Shown here: piece by piece, positions 1 to 7,326 of the stretch
Position numbering within the stretch: position 1 is the stretch's first letter
How the letters are laid out: the number at the start of each line of letters is the position of its first letter
Source: Chitinophagales bacterium
GTDB taxonomy: Bacteria > Bacteroidota > Bacteroidia > Chitinophagales > UBA10324
Length of the DNA stretch: 7,547 nt
Reading direction: 5' to 3'
NCBI GenBank assembly: GCA_026786335.1
Contig: JAJAYG010000155.1
Span: 1 to 7,547, forward strand
Made by a program: the position numbers and the translations under genes
The notes under the pieces: generated by a model
The model's input: the letters and a program-made list of their open reading frames with translations, nothing else
Told to the model about the DNA's origin: nothing
Database searches by the model: none

Positions 1-83
1 ATAACAGAGAAATACCATTTCTCCTGCTTGGCATCCCACTGGCTGCGGATTTTTTTTGATTCAAAAAGTTTAATGTTGCTCAT
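1..83 (-). CDS. Bro-N domain protein (phage antirepressor-like), 5' end only
   Basis: Only the first 27 codons lie in the window; the gene continues beyond base 1. The reading begins MSNIKLFES and continues KIRSQWDAKQEKWYFSV. This matches from memory the start of BRO-family N-terminal (Bro-N, PF02498) proteins common in Bacteroidota, where the K-I-R-x-x-W-D and E-K-W-Y-F-S-[VI] blocks open the DNA-binding domain. Family members include phage antirepressors and DinD-like proteins, often on prophages or as scattered singletons. The ATG at 81-83 is the furthest upstream start possible, because an in-frame TGA lies two codons before it (87-89). No Shine-Dalgarno sequence is visible. The start codon sits at the edge of an 11-bp inverted repeat (53-93), just after a terminator-like hairpin (95-119). 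Whether the whole protein is intact, and what follows the Bro-N domain, cannot be seen. The family call rests on about 20 diagnostic residues. Confidence 0.8.
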   Translation of the reverse strand, partial: MSNIKLFESKKIRSQWDAKQEKWYFSV

Positions 84-93
84 GAATCAAAAA
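53..93 (-). repeat. 11-bp perfect inverted repeat spanning the Bro-N start codon
   Basis: The arm TTTTTGATTCA (53-63) is the exact reverse complement of TGAATCAAAAA (83-93), with a 19-base spacer. In the minus-strand transcript the 5' arm ends at the A of the AUG and the 3' arm covers codons 7-11 (Phe-Glu-Ser-Lys-Lys). Folding would put the start codon at the base of the loop. It may be a translation-damping hairpin, an operator, or chance in AT-rich sequence. The arms contain few G-C pairs, so the structure would be weak. Confidence 0.4.
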
Positions 94-94
94 T

Positions 95-119
95 CGCATT
101 TTGAGTTGAAGAAAATGCG
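95..119 (-). terminator. terminator-like hairpin between the Ig/T9SS gene and the Bro-N gene
   Basis: The arms CGCATTTT (95-102) and AAAATGCG (112-119) are perfect reverse complements around a 9-base loop. Read on the minus strand, the stem is followed at once by ATTTTTG, an intrinsic-terminator arrangement. It lies 127 bases past the stop of the 1273-residue gene and only 11 bases before the Bro-N ATG. It could end the upstream transcript, or act as an operator or 5'-leader hairpin of the Bro-N gene. The stem has only three G-C pairs, so strength is uncertain. Confidence 0.45.
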
Positions 120-245
120 TGTGTTGAAAAATATTGTTTGTAGGGAATTGTTATGAACTTTTAATTTCAAGAAATGCACTGCTTATTTTTCTTTAAAGAA
201 TTTTGAAAAGAAAAAATCAGATTGACTCAATGCATTATTACCATT

Positions 246-3200
246 TTATTCCACCACCATCTTCCTCACCACGCCACGAATTTTCACAAAATAAATTCCA
301 GAAGAAAAACCGGAGATGTCAATTTCTGAAGTGATAGCATTAACTTTCATTTCCAAAATTATTCTACCGAGGTTATCGCAGATGAAGAGTTTCGAATTGA
401 TGGCGGAAGAAGAAAGTTGAATGGTAATTTTTTCTGTTGCAGGATTAGGGAAAACAGAAAATGAGAATCCTGAATGTGCTTCATTAATTCCAACTCCTGT
501 TTCAACCACCACATACAAAATGGTATCATCACTGCATCCATAAAAATTGGTGTAGGAATAAGTGATTGCATAAGGCCCGCCCACTCCGGGAATGGAAGGA
601 TCAAAAAATTCACCGTTAAAAATTCCGGGGCCTGTAAAAATTCCGCCGGGCGGATCACCCTGCATCAACACAGGTGAATCAGTTACAAGCACGGTATCGG
701 GCAAACCTGTTACACTTGCATGTGGCGTTGGAAAAAGATTTACAGGCACTTCAATAATGGTATCGCATTCATTGTTGATCTCATTAGCAATGAGTGTAAA
801 CAATGTGCTTTGTACAGGCACTGTAATTACTGAATCACCGGTGCCATCTGAAGGAATCATGATTGGAAGTAACGGATACCACTGATAATAAAAATTCCCT
901 TCTCCATTATTTTCTGCAAGCAACATCAAAGTATCACCGGTGCAAATTGAACTGTCGGTAACCGATGCTTTAATAACAGGGTAATAAACAGAAACATTTG
1001 CAGCAACACGTTCACTCAAGCATCCGCCTAAATTATTTTCAGCATAAAAACTTGTTGATTGATTGACAATGGGCGAAATTATTGTGTCTCCTGTTCCAAT
1101 ATTATTCCCACCTGTTTGAGCATCGTACCAAATAGTATTTTCAATATTACCGGTGTTTATCAATGTTACTGTTCCGGGGCTGCACCTGCTTACATCAGCA
1201 ACTACAGGAGGAGGAGGTGTAGTGACAATTTCAACAAGAGATTCGTCGCTTACAGTTGTGTTAATGCACGAAACTTTTGCAACATAATAGGTGCTTGAAG
1301 TAAGTACAGGTGTTTGATAAATTGCATTGGTTGCGCCGGTTATATCTGTATAAGGCCCTCCACTGTTCAAAGCGTTTTGCCACTGAATAGTTGCACCACC
1401 TGAATATCCGATAAGTGTAAGTTGCGTTGAACCTTTGTCGCAAAAAGTGTTTTGCAGTTCCGAAATAACTCCTGCAACAGGAGTTGCGTTAACGGCAATT
1501 TCAACTGAAGCTTCAGCCGAACAATTTGTTGCAGCATCAGTAACTGTAACAGAGTACAATGTATTATTTACAGGACTTGCCGTAGGATTCTCAATCGTAT
1601 CATTATCTAAAGAAAGCGAAGGCGACCACAGAAATTTATATTCCTGCGGAGTAAATCGCCATGCATCATTATAAGCAGTCCATTGGTTACTGGCGTTTCT
1701 ATTTGGTACAGTAGCAGCAAGAGTACCTTCTGCATTTTCAATTCCTTCAGTATGAAAAAACCAATTAGCATTTGGATTACCGGGCATTGCAGTGGTATGA
1801 ATCTCGATCGCGTTCGTGGTTTCATACAACATTATCTGCGCTGTTACCGGATCAACACCACCATCGTTGACAGAGTAATGAAGAATGGAATCAAACTCCA
1901 CAGTAAGTTTTCTGTAAGGTGATACACCGGTGGTGCGATAAATAATTTTCCCACCCAAATCAGGTGAAAGATCTTCCCATGCGTATGCAATTAAATTGTT
2001 AGGCGGGTTTACTGAAGGAAGAAACTGACCGGTGCAGCAACCATCAAAATCATTGTCATCAAATGTTATGAATCCATTGGAGGAAATATGAAACTCTTCA
2101 AATTCAGTATCATAAAATTTAAATTCAAAACCAATCGGCAAGCCATCGCTTACTTCTTCATCATCCAATTCAACTTCAGTTCCAAACAAAGAAGAATCAG
2201 GTTTGAAAGTGATTTGCGAAACAATGTAATTCTGCTGAGGTGTTACTACTGCATTTAATTGTGTTGAAGCGCCGCCACAAATAGAATCTGATGTTGTTGT
2301 AATTGAAACCTCCGGTGTATTTACAACAGTAACTGTATAGCTTGCTGAGTTGTTGCATGTTCCATCAGTTGCGCTAACAGTATAAGTGGTGGTTACAGCA
2401 GGATGAACATGTACGATATTATCTGCTATTGATTTTAGTCCATCTAGTGGTGACCATAAATAATTACTTAGTGAACTGGTAGCAATGAGTTCTATTGAGT
2501 CAACAGCATTTGCACAAATAATTGCATTTTCGGGAATTGAAGTTATACTTAATGAAGGTGCATCTTCGACTATAGAAGTAACCGGTACTCTTGGAGACTC
2601 ACACTGCTCGCTGTAATTAATAATCCAATTGTAGAAATAGAAATAATAGGCAGGGCCTAAATTGCTGTTGTAAATACTTATAACATTTGGTATTTCATAG
2701 GGGAAATGAACATTGCTTTGCGAACTCCAGAGCGGAATACTTTCATCACTGAGAAATAACTGATAGTCATCCCCTATGGCAAGAGAATAATTCATTTCTA
2801 AAAAAACTTTATTTCCCAATTGCGATTCATCAATTTCAAAAGTGTCAGTTATGATAGGATTAAAAAATTGATCACGCAGCTGAAGAAAAATTTCACCCGA
2901 TGCAGATGGATAAACATTAACGCCAACCAGCGTACAGCTTCTTTCTACATTAAATTTCAAAAATTCATTCTTATAAAAATCAGTACCACTTGTATTTGAA
3001 CTATCAGCCATACCAACACTGTCAATGTATTGTACACCGGTTGAAGCAGTCACAAAAAAAGTTGTTGTAGTGGCAATGGAAGTCTGATAAGTGGAAGGTG
3101 CACTTTCAGTAAGCAATGGGATTCCACCGAGTGGTTCGGCATACCAATTAATTTCGCAGCTTGCACAGTCGGCAAAAAAGTTTGCGTTGCCTCCACCACA

Positions 3201-4067
3201 AATGCTGTCTCCATAGTAAGATGTAAGCAGCGAAGTGCCAATTTCTATAGTAACAATATTTGAAAAATCTGTTTTGCCTGAATTAAGGCATGTAACTTTT
3301 ACCCTGAAAGATGAGGTGGTATCAATCGGAGGTGTAATGTATGAATGGCTTGTGGCACCAATAATATTTGACCATAGTAATCCATCAGGCGACCGTTGCC
3401 ATTCAAATAAAAGACCTGAAGCAACTGAAAATCCTGTTAATTCAAGTTCACTATTCTGCCCTGGTTGACAAAGCGAAGATGGAAATGCTTTTAACGTTCC
3501 TGCCTCAGGAATTCCTGCACATGGATCTGCGGCGTTAATGGTTAATGTATAGTCTTCAGTTTCTCCATTGTCAAAATCAACACAGGCATCATTCTCATAA
3601 ACGAATACCAATTTTGCACTTCTTACCCTTACTCTTCTTTCACCAATATAACTTTCATCATTGGGAATTGCTACCGTGCCCGAAAATAATATGCTACCAA
3701 TTGTTGGCGATGCAAAAACAAATTCATCGGGATCACTAAAATCCTGATCATTATTAAAATCAATCCATACTCCAAAACCCTGACTGCTACCCGAACCCGA
3801 ACCCGACTTCATGGTGAGTTGGTAACTGCTTCCAATTTCAACAACAGTTGTATTGCTTCCAACCGCAGGATATAAAATGTAATTATTGAGGTTGCCATTG
3901 CAACCGCTGGTTGAATTTGAAAGTGTATTGAAAGTAAATTTGTTTATGCAGGCACCTGTTCCGCTGCATGAGTTCTGATAAGTTCCTATACAGTATTGAG
4001 CATGCACTTCGGTGGTAATGAAGAACAGCAGAATGAAAAATAATTTGAGGGTATTAAATATTTTCAT
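246..4067 (-). CDS. giant secreted GEVED / Ig-like multidomain protein with T9SS type A sorting domain
   Basis: 1273 residues. I start at the ATG at 4065-4067 because it opens a clean signal peptide (residues 1-23, hydrophobic LFFILLFFI, cleavage about VHA|Q); the frame also allows a GTG at 4122-4124, which would hide this signal behind 19 residues. A GEVED domain spans about 98-180 (GVWIDFNNDQDF, GERRVRVR, then NGETEDYTLTI). Ig-like units follow at about 185-277, 278-500, 502-583, 587-860, 862-948, 950-1027, 1030-1112 and 1113-1190, most with a paired-Cys, x-W-x pattern. Two seem split by insertions: about 346-486 (a jelly-roll-like block before the returning CESPRVPV strand) and about 613-808 (a block with ISSNGFITF, NNLIAYAWEDL and IEIHTTAMP). 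Residues 1201-1273 form a T9SS type A sorting domain (FSVFPNPATEKITI, SGIYFVKI). The protein is probably exported by Sec, then moved across the outer membrane by T9SS and left on the surface or released, likely as an adhesin or structural protein. No catalytic motif is visible. The gene is divergent from hflX. Confidence 0.93.
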   Translation of the reverse strand: MKIFNTLKLFFILLFFITTEVHAQYCIGTYQNSCSGTGACINKFTFNTLSNSTSGCNGNLNNYILYPAVGSNTTVVEIGSSYQLTMKSGSGSGSSQGFGVWIDFNNDQDFSDPDEFVFASPTIGSILFSGTVAIPNDESYIGERRVRVRSAKLVFVYENDACVDFDNGETEDYTLTINAADPCAGIPEAGTLKAFPSSLCQPGQNSELELTGFSVASGLLFEWQRSPDGLLWSNIIGATSHSYITPPIDTTSSFRVKVTCLNSGKTDFSNIVTIEIGTSLLTSYYGDSICGGGNANFFADCASCEINWYAEPLGGIPLLTESAPSTYQTSIATTTTFFVTASTGVQYIDSVGMADSSNTSGTDFYKNEFLKFNVERSCTLVGVNVYPSASGEIFLQLRDQFFNPIITDTFEIDESQLGNKVFLEMNYSLAIGDDYQLFLSDESIPLWSSQSNVHFPYEIPNVISIYNSNLGPAYYFYFYNWIINYSEQCESPRVPVTSIVEDAPSLSITSIPENAIICANAVDSIELIATSSLSNYLWSPLDGLKSIADNIVHVHPAVTTTYTVSATDGTCNNSASYTVTVVNTPEVSITTTSDSICGGASTQLNAVVTPQQNYIVSQITFKPDSSLFGTEVELDDEEVSDGLPIGFEFKFYDTEFEEFHISSNGFITFDDNDFDGCCTGQFLPSVNPPNNLIAYAWEDLSPDLGGKIIYRTTGVSPYRKLTVEFDSILHYSVNDGGVDPVTAQIMLYETTNAIEIHTTAMPGNPNANWFFHTEGIENAEGTLAATVPNRNASNQWTAYNDAWRFTPQEYKFLWSPSLSLDNDTIENPTASPVNNTLYSVTVTDAATNCSAEASVEIAVNATPVAGVISELQNTFCDKGSTQLTLIGYSGGATIQWQNALNSGGPYTDITGATNAIYQTPVLTSSTYYVAKVSCINTTVSDESLVEIVTTPPPPVVADVSRCSPGTVTLINTGNIENTIWYDAQTGGNNIGTGDTIISPIVNQSTSFYAENNLGGCLSERVAANVSVYYPVIKASVTDSSICTGDTLMLLAENNGEGNFYYQWYPLLPIMIPSDGTGDSVITVPVQSTLFTLIANEINNECDTIIEVPVNLFPTPHASVTGLPDTVLVTDSPVLMQGDPPGGIFTGPGIFNGEFFDPSIPGVGGPYAITYSYTNFYGCSDDTILYVVVETGVGINEAHSGFSFSVFPNPATEKITIQLSSSAINSKLFICDNLGRIILEMKVNAITSEIDISGFSSGIYFVKIRGVVRKMVVE
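3789..3806. repeat. hexanucleotide tandem repeat (ACCCGA x3) inside the GEVED gene
   Basis: Three exact copies of ACCCGA on the plus strand encode a Ser-Gly run (SGSGSGSS, residues 88-95) on the minus strand, directly before the GFGVWIDFN strand of the GEVED domain. A six-base unit keeps the frame, so copy-number change would only lengthen or shorten a surface loop. Confidence 0.7.
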
Positions 4068-4164
4068 TGTAATAAAACCAAATGCAAATACAATTTCGCG
4101 CAGCAAGATCAACAAGAACTCCACATCACCGACATTTAAGTTTATGATTCGAAATTAAATCATC

Positions 4165-4193
4165 TTGGGTTCACCATAGATAAAGTAACTTGG
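4165..4193 (+). promoter_or_regulatory. candidate promoter of hflX
   Basis: In the 156-base divergent spacer (4068-4223), a TTG (4165-4167) is followed after 18 bases by TAACTTGG (4186-4193). That is one mismatch from the Bacteroidota -7 element TAnnTTTG, and it ends 30 bases before the hflX ATG. The same spacer holds a weak 6-bp inverted repeat (4144-4149 / 4158-4163). For the opposite gene, the best minus-strand candidate is TTG (4113-4115) with TGTATTTG (4085-4092), also one mismatch from consensus and leaving a very short leader. Both are pattern matches only. Confidence 0.35.
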
Positions 4194-4223
4194 CGCTTCA
4201 AAAAAATATTGAAAGCATAACAA

Positions 4224-5411
4224 ATGTCATTAATAAATAAACCTGAACACCTTAAAGAAATTGCCATTTTGGTTGGCGTAATTCATAAAGATCAAAAAGA
4301 AGAACACATCAATGAATACTTAGATGAGCTTGCTTTTTTAGCTGAAACTGCAGGAGCGCATACCATAAAAAGATTTACGCAAAGATTAAATGCGCCCGAT
4401 TCTAAAACCTACATCGGCAGCGGAAAAGTAGAAGAGATCAAAGCGTATGTGGAACTTAAAAAAGTTGACCTCGTAATTTTTGACGACGACCTAAGTGGCA
4501 AACAGATTAACATTTTAGAGAAGGCACTGAAAGTAAAAATTGTTGATCGCAGCAATCTCATCCTCGACATCTTCGCTAATCGTGCGCGCACAGCGCAGGC
4601 AAAAGCACAGGTGGAGCTTGCACAGTTGCAATATTTATTGCCTCGCTTAAAAGGTTTGTGGACCCACTTAGAGCGGCAGCGCGGTGGTATTGGAATGCGC
4701 GGACCGGGTGAAAAAGAAATTGAAACCGACCGCCGGATTGTGAAATACCAGATTTCATTACTGAAGAAAGATCTGGAAAAAATTGATCGCCAAAATCAAA
4801 CGCAAAGAAAATCACGGGGCGAATTAATTCGTGTGGCTTTGGTGGGTTACACTAATGTTGGCAAATCAACTTTAATGAATGTGTTGAGCAAGAGCGATGT
4901 GTTTGCCGAAAATAAATTATTTGCAACGCTTGATACCACCACCAGAAAAGTGGTGATGGGAAGGATGCCTTTTCTTATGAGCGACACCGTAGGTTTTATA
5001 AGAAAACTGCCGCATCATTTGATAGAGAGTTTTAAATCTACACTCGATGAAGTGCGTGAATCAGATATTCTGTTGCACGTGGTTGACATTTCTCATTCGC
5101 AATTCGAAGATCAGATTCGTGTGGTGAATGAAACTTTGATGGACCTTGGCACACATGACAAAACAGTTTTAATGGTGTTCAATAAAATGGATTTGTATGA
5201 AGCTCAAGCGTTTGATCCGTTGCTGCCGCCCGAAGTAAAAGAAGAATTGCTCCATCAGTTGCAGCAAAGCTGGTTGAAGCAAACGGAAGGCAAAGCAGTT
5301 TTTATTTCGGCCACAAAAAAAGAACACCTCGATGATTTAAGAACGAAGCTTTACGATATGGTGAAGGAAATGTATTTGAAGCGGTATCCTTATAGGGCGG
5401 CGACGTTTTGA
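4224..5411 (+). CDS. hflX: GTPase HflX (ribosome-associated, ribosome-splitting factor)
   Basis: 395 residues, a usual length for HflX, though shorter at the C-terminus than the roughly 426-residue E. coli protein. The N-terminal HflX domain covers about 1-200, with YIGSGKVEEI (63-72), the helical DIFANRARTAQAKAQVELAQ stretch starting at 115, and the diagnostic GGIGMRGPGEKEIETDRR block (154-171). The GTPase domain follows, with all motifs intact: G1 GYTNVGKS (208-215), G2 in the TLDTTTRK stretch (235-242), G3 DTVGF (254-258), G4 NKMD (320-323) and G5 SATKK (362-366). HflX binds the large ribosomal subunit and splits stalled or stress-arrested ribosomes in the cytoplasm. The start ATG is preceded by an A-rich stretch with no Shine-Dalgarno sequence, normal for the phylum. 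The stop TGA lies 17 bases before the next ORF's ATG, so the small downstream frame may be read from the same transcript. Confidence 0.98.
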   Translation: MSLINKPEHLKEIAILVGVIHKDQKEEHINEYLDELAFLAETAGAHTIKRFTQRLNAPDSKTYIGSGKVEEIKAYVELKKVDLVIFDDDLSGKQINILEKALKVKIVDRSNLILDIFANRARTAQAKAQVELAQLQYLLPRLKGLWTHLERQRGGIGMRGPGEKEIETDRRIVKYQISLLKKDLEKIDRQNQTQRKSRGELIRVALVGYTNVGKSTLMNVLSKSDVFAENKLFATLDTTTRKVVMGRMPFLMSDTVGFIRKLPHHLIESFKSTLDEVRESDILLHVVDISHSQFEDQIRVVNETLMDLGTHDKTVLMVFNKMDLYEAQAFDPLLPPEVKEELLHQLQQSWLKQTEGKAVFISATKKEHLDDLRTKLYDMVKEMYLKRYPYRAATF

Positions 5412-5428
5412 TAAAATTTTTATTGCGA

Positions 5429-5671
5429 ATGAAAACTATTCTCTTTCTTTTATTCCTCTGCGCAATTCATTATTGCTATGCACAAAACCCTGAAGCAAAA
5501 AGAGCGTGGCATTGGTATTTTGGAAATGTTGCAGGTATAGATTTTAGCAGTGGAACTGCTGTAAATTCCTGCCTTGTAACAATTAATACTTCAGCAATTC
5601 CGCGAGGCATCTACTTTTTAAGGGCAATCGCAGATGCCAAAATAATTTCACAAAAAGTAATGTTGCAATAA
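5429..5671 (+). CDS. small secreted ORF, apparent internally deleted T9SS cargo protein
   Basis: 80 residues from the ATG at 5429. An upstream TTG (5408), overlapping the hflX stop, is open in the same frame, but the ATG gives the better signal peptide (MKTILFLLFLCAIHYCYA|Q, residues 1-18). Residues 26-45 (AWHWYFGNVAGIDFSSGTAV) match the opening of a large Bacteroidota secreted-protein family that begins WYFGxxAGxDFxSGxP, normally followed by hundreds of residues. Here, from about residue 46, the sequence passes directly into the last ~35 residues of a T9SS sorting domain (LVTINTSAIPRGIYFLR, ending QKVMLQ), with the first strand and the FPNP motif of that domain missing. The most direct reading is an in-frame internal deletion; the junction is near base 5563. 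A fragment of the family's middle follows the stop (5672-5755). The ORF could still be translated, but an incomplete sorting domain and no cargo make function doubtful. Confidence 0.6.
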   Translation: MKTILFLLFLCAIHYCYAQNPEAKRAWHWYFGNVAGIDFSSGTAVNSCLVTINTSAIPRGIYFLRAIADAKIISQKVMLQ

Positions 5672-5755
5672 CCTGTTGGAGTTAAAAGAATTTATTCTGT
5701 GGTTGATATGAATCTTGATAATGGAAAGGGTGATGTATTCAAATGTCAATTTTGA
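5672..5755 (+). pseudogene. displaced middle fragment of the same T9SS cargo family
   Basis: Directly after the TAA of the small ORF, and in the same frame, the codons read PVGVKRIYSVVDMNLDNGKG, then DVFKCQF and TGA. The core YSVVDMNLDxGxGDV matches from memory a conserved segment found roughly 100-150 residues into the secreted family that starts WYFGxxAGxDFxSG, the same family as the N-terminal part of the ORF before it. It has no start codon of its own in a sensible place and no signal peptide. The pieces are therefore ordered N-terminus, C-terminus, middle. I see nothing recognisable in 5756-5838, apart from a weak promoter-like TAATATTG at 5808-5815. Confidence 0.6.
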
Positions 5756-5838
5756 CTTGTCTTCATTTTTAAAAAAATCAGTTCTTCTTTTAATCTTACA
5801 TCTGAAATAATATTGCGCTCAACTAATGTCTTTCCTGA

Positions 5839-7326
5839 ATGATAAAATTGATCTATTGTTCTTTTTGCTTTTCTATTTTAATGTGGGGGAAATCCTTTTC
5901 GCAATCTCCGGAATTGCCGGCAGTTCGTGATAGCTCCATCACTGTTCCTGCAAGTGAATATTATCGGGCGCATCTTTTCTGGCGCCTCTTTCTGGGGAAT
6001 CACTACCGTGATTCATGGACAGCTCCAATAACCGTTCGATACTTTGATGTTAAGCATATAAAAGGTGGGCTTACACCGTTGAAATTAGGCGGAGGTTTTC
6101 AAACCAAATCACTGACACTTATGGGCATTGATGGAGTTGAATATGTGATGCGCACCGTTGACAAGGATCCTTCAAAAACGATTGACACTTTTTTCAGGCG
6201 AACATTTGTTAAAGTAATTGTTCAGGATCAAATTTCGGCAGCACATCCATTTGGATTTCTAGTGGTAGCAAAACTTTCTTCCACTGCCGGTATTTATCAT
6301 TCGCTCCCCGAAATATTTTATGTACCCGATGATTCAGCATTAGGAAAATACAGTGCAATTTTTAAGAACAAATTAGTGATGCTGGAAGAGTATAACCTGA
6401 CCAATAGTTCTATGGAGCCTGCTTTAAGAGGTTTCAATTCTGTTATTAGTACTGCTGAAATAAATGATTTTCTAAAAAGCAGCAGCGACAATAAAGTTGA
6501 CCAGCGATTAACACTTAGGTCAAGAGTATTTGATATGTTGATTGGCGATTGGGACCGGCATGAAGATAACTGGAGGTGGGCTCAATTTAATTTGGAAAAT
6601 GGACAAAAGATATTTCGCCCCATTCCACGGGATCGGGATCAGGCATTTTTTCATTTTGATGGACTCTTTCCTGCATTTGCAAGATTATGGATACCGGGGT
6701 TAAGAAAAATGCAATCTTACAAGTCAAAGCCTGCCAACGTAAAATGGTTTAATTACAATGCACGTTTCTTTGATCAGAATTATCTATCCGAATTAATTCG
6801 AAATGATTGGAGAGAGATTACTGATAGTCTTAAGAATGAAATGACTGATCAGGTTATTGATAGCGCATTACAAGTGCTGCCCGATACTATTTATAAGTTA
6901 ACAGGTAAAGAACTTTCAAAAACATTGAAAGGCCGAAGAGATAATTTATCTGAGATAGCAGATAAATATTATCGCTTCCGCGCAAAAAAAGTCACCATTC
7001 AGGGAACAAATAATGCAGACTATTTTGAGGTCATTCGTTCTGCACCTAACCTTACCGAAGTTAACGTTTATCAAATCAACGGTGGCATTAAAGGAAAAAG
7101 GAGTTACCATCGGCTTTTTACAAAAAAAGAAACCAAAAAGATTTTACTGCAAGGCTTTGAAGGAGAAGATGTGTTTGAAAACTCGGGAAGTGCAAAAAAG
7201 AAGATAGCAATACACATTGTTAAGAGCAAAGAAAATATTAAGATCATTAATGGATCTAAGTTCAACGAATCCGGCAAAAAATTCAAGGTAGTTGAGCATA
7301 CGAAACCCACCTCCAATATCAAATGA
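5839..7326 (+). CDS. secreted stand-alone kinase-like module of the Bacteroidota metallophosphoesterase/outer-membrane family
   Basis: 495 residues; signal peptide about 1-21 (IYCSFCFSILMW, cleavage near SFS|Q), with no lipobox. The body matches the central part of ~1200-residue Bacteroidota proteins that join a metallophosphoesterase, this module and a C-terminal beta-barrel. Conserved blocks are EYYRAHLFWRLFLGNHYR (40-57), GGLTPLKLGGGFQTKSL (76-92), YVMRTVDKDPSK (102-113), VQDQISAAHP (128-137), FYVPDD (160-165), DMLIGDWDRHEDNWRW (232-247) and PIPRDRDQAFF (261-271). About 384-485 aligns with the beta-rich segment that normally precedes the barrel (KKILLQGFEGEDVFE). Both phosphoesterase and barrel are absent, and the stop is not followed by recognisable barrel sequence. 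The LIGDWDRHxxNW and RDRD pair resembles the catalytic loop and metal-binding Asp of Fam20C/CotH-type kinases, so D237, D239, N244, D265 and D267 could be active-site residues. That function is inferred. The protein is likely periplasmic, as no T9SS tail is seen. Confidence 0.85.
   Translation: MIKLIYCSFCFSILMWGKSFSQSPELPAVRDSSITVPASEYYRAHLFWRLFLGNHYRDSWTAPITVRYFDVKHIKGGLTPLKLGGGFQTKSLTLMGIDGVEYVMRTVDKDPSKTIDTFFRRTFVKVIVQDQISAAHPFGFLVVAKLSSTAGIYHSLPEIFYVPDDSALGKYSAIFKNKLVMLEEYNLTNSSMEPALRGFNSVISTAEINDFLKSSSDNKVDQRLTLRSRVFDMLIGDWDRHEDNWRWAQFNLENGQKIFRPIPRDRDQAFFHFDGLFPAFARLWIPGLRKMQSYKSKPANVKWFNYNARFFDQNYLSELIRNDWREITDSLKNEMTDQVIDSALQVLPDTIYKLTGKELSKTLKGRRDNLSEIADKYYRFRAKKVTIQGTNNADYFEVIRSAPNLTEVNVYQINGGIKGKRSYHRLFTKKETKKILLQGFEGEDVFENSGSAKKKIAIHIVKSKENIKIINGSKFNESGKKFKVVEHTKPTSNIK

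Noticed and set aside
186..215. 9-bp inverted repeat TTTTTCTTT / AAAGAAAAA downstream of the Ig-like gene as a terminator
   Set aside because: The stem has one G-C pair and no T tract after it on the minus strand; it looks like chance in homopolymer-rich DNA.
359..3739. Short frames on both strands inside the large minus-strand gene
   Set aside because: They have no recognisable domains and lie wholly within a gene with convincing domain structure, so they are shadows.
4068..4124. GTG start giving a 1292-residue version of the Ig-like T9SS protein
   Set aside because: The extra 19 residues would bury the clear signal peptide that begins at the ATG at 4067.
4409..4815. Two minus-strand frames of 60 and 79 residues inside hflX
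   Set aside because: They are antisense to conserved HflX motifs and resemble no known protein.
5408..5428. TTG start of the small ORF overlapping the hflX stop codon
   Set aside because: The ATG at 5429 opens a normal signal peptide; the overlap is likely incidental, though translational coupling cannot be excluded.
5745..5756. Palindrome GTCAATTTTGAC as a terminator or operator
   Set aside because: Arms of only five bases within the pseudogene remnant; too short to separate from chance.
5839..5901. Lipoprotein signal on the kinase-like protein because of Cys residues near the N-terminus
   Set aside because: The Cys residues at 7 and 10 lie at the start of the hydrophobic stretch with no lipobox; a type I signal peptide fits better.
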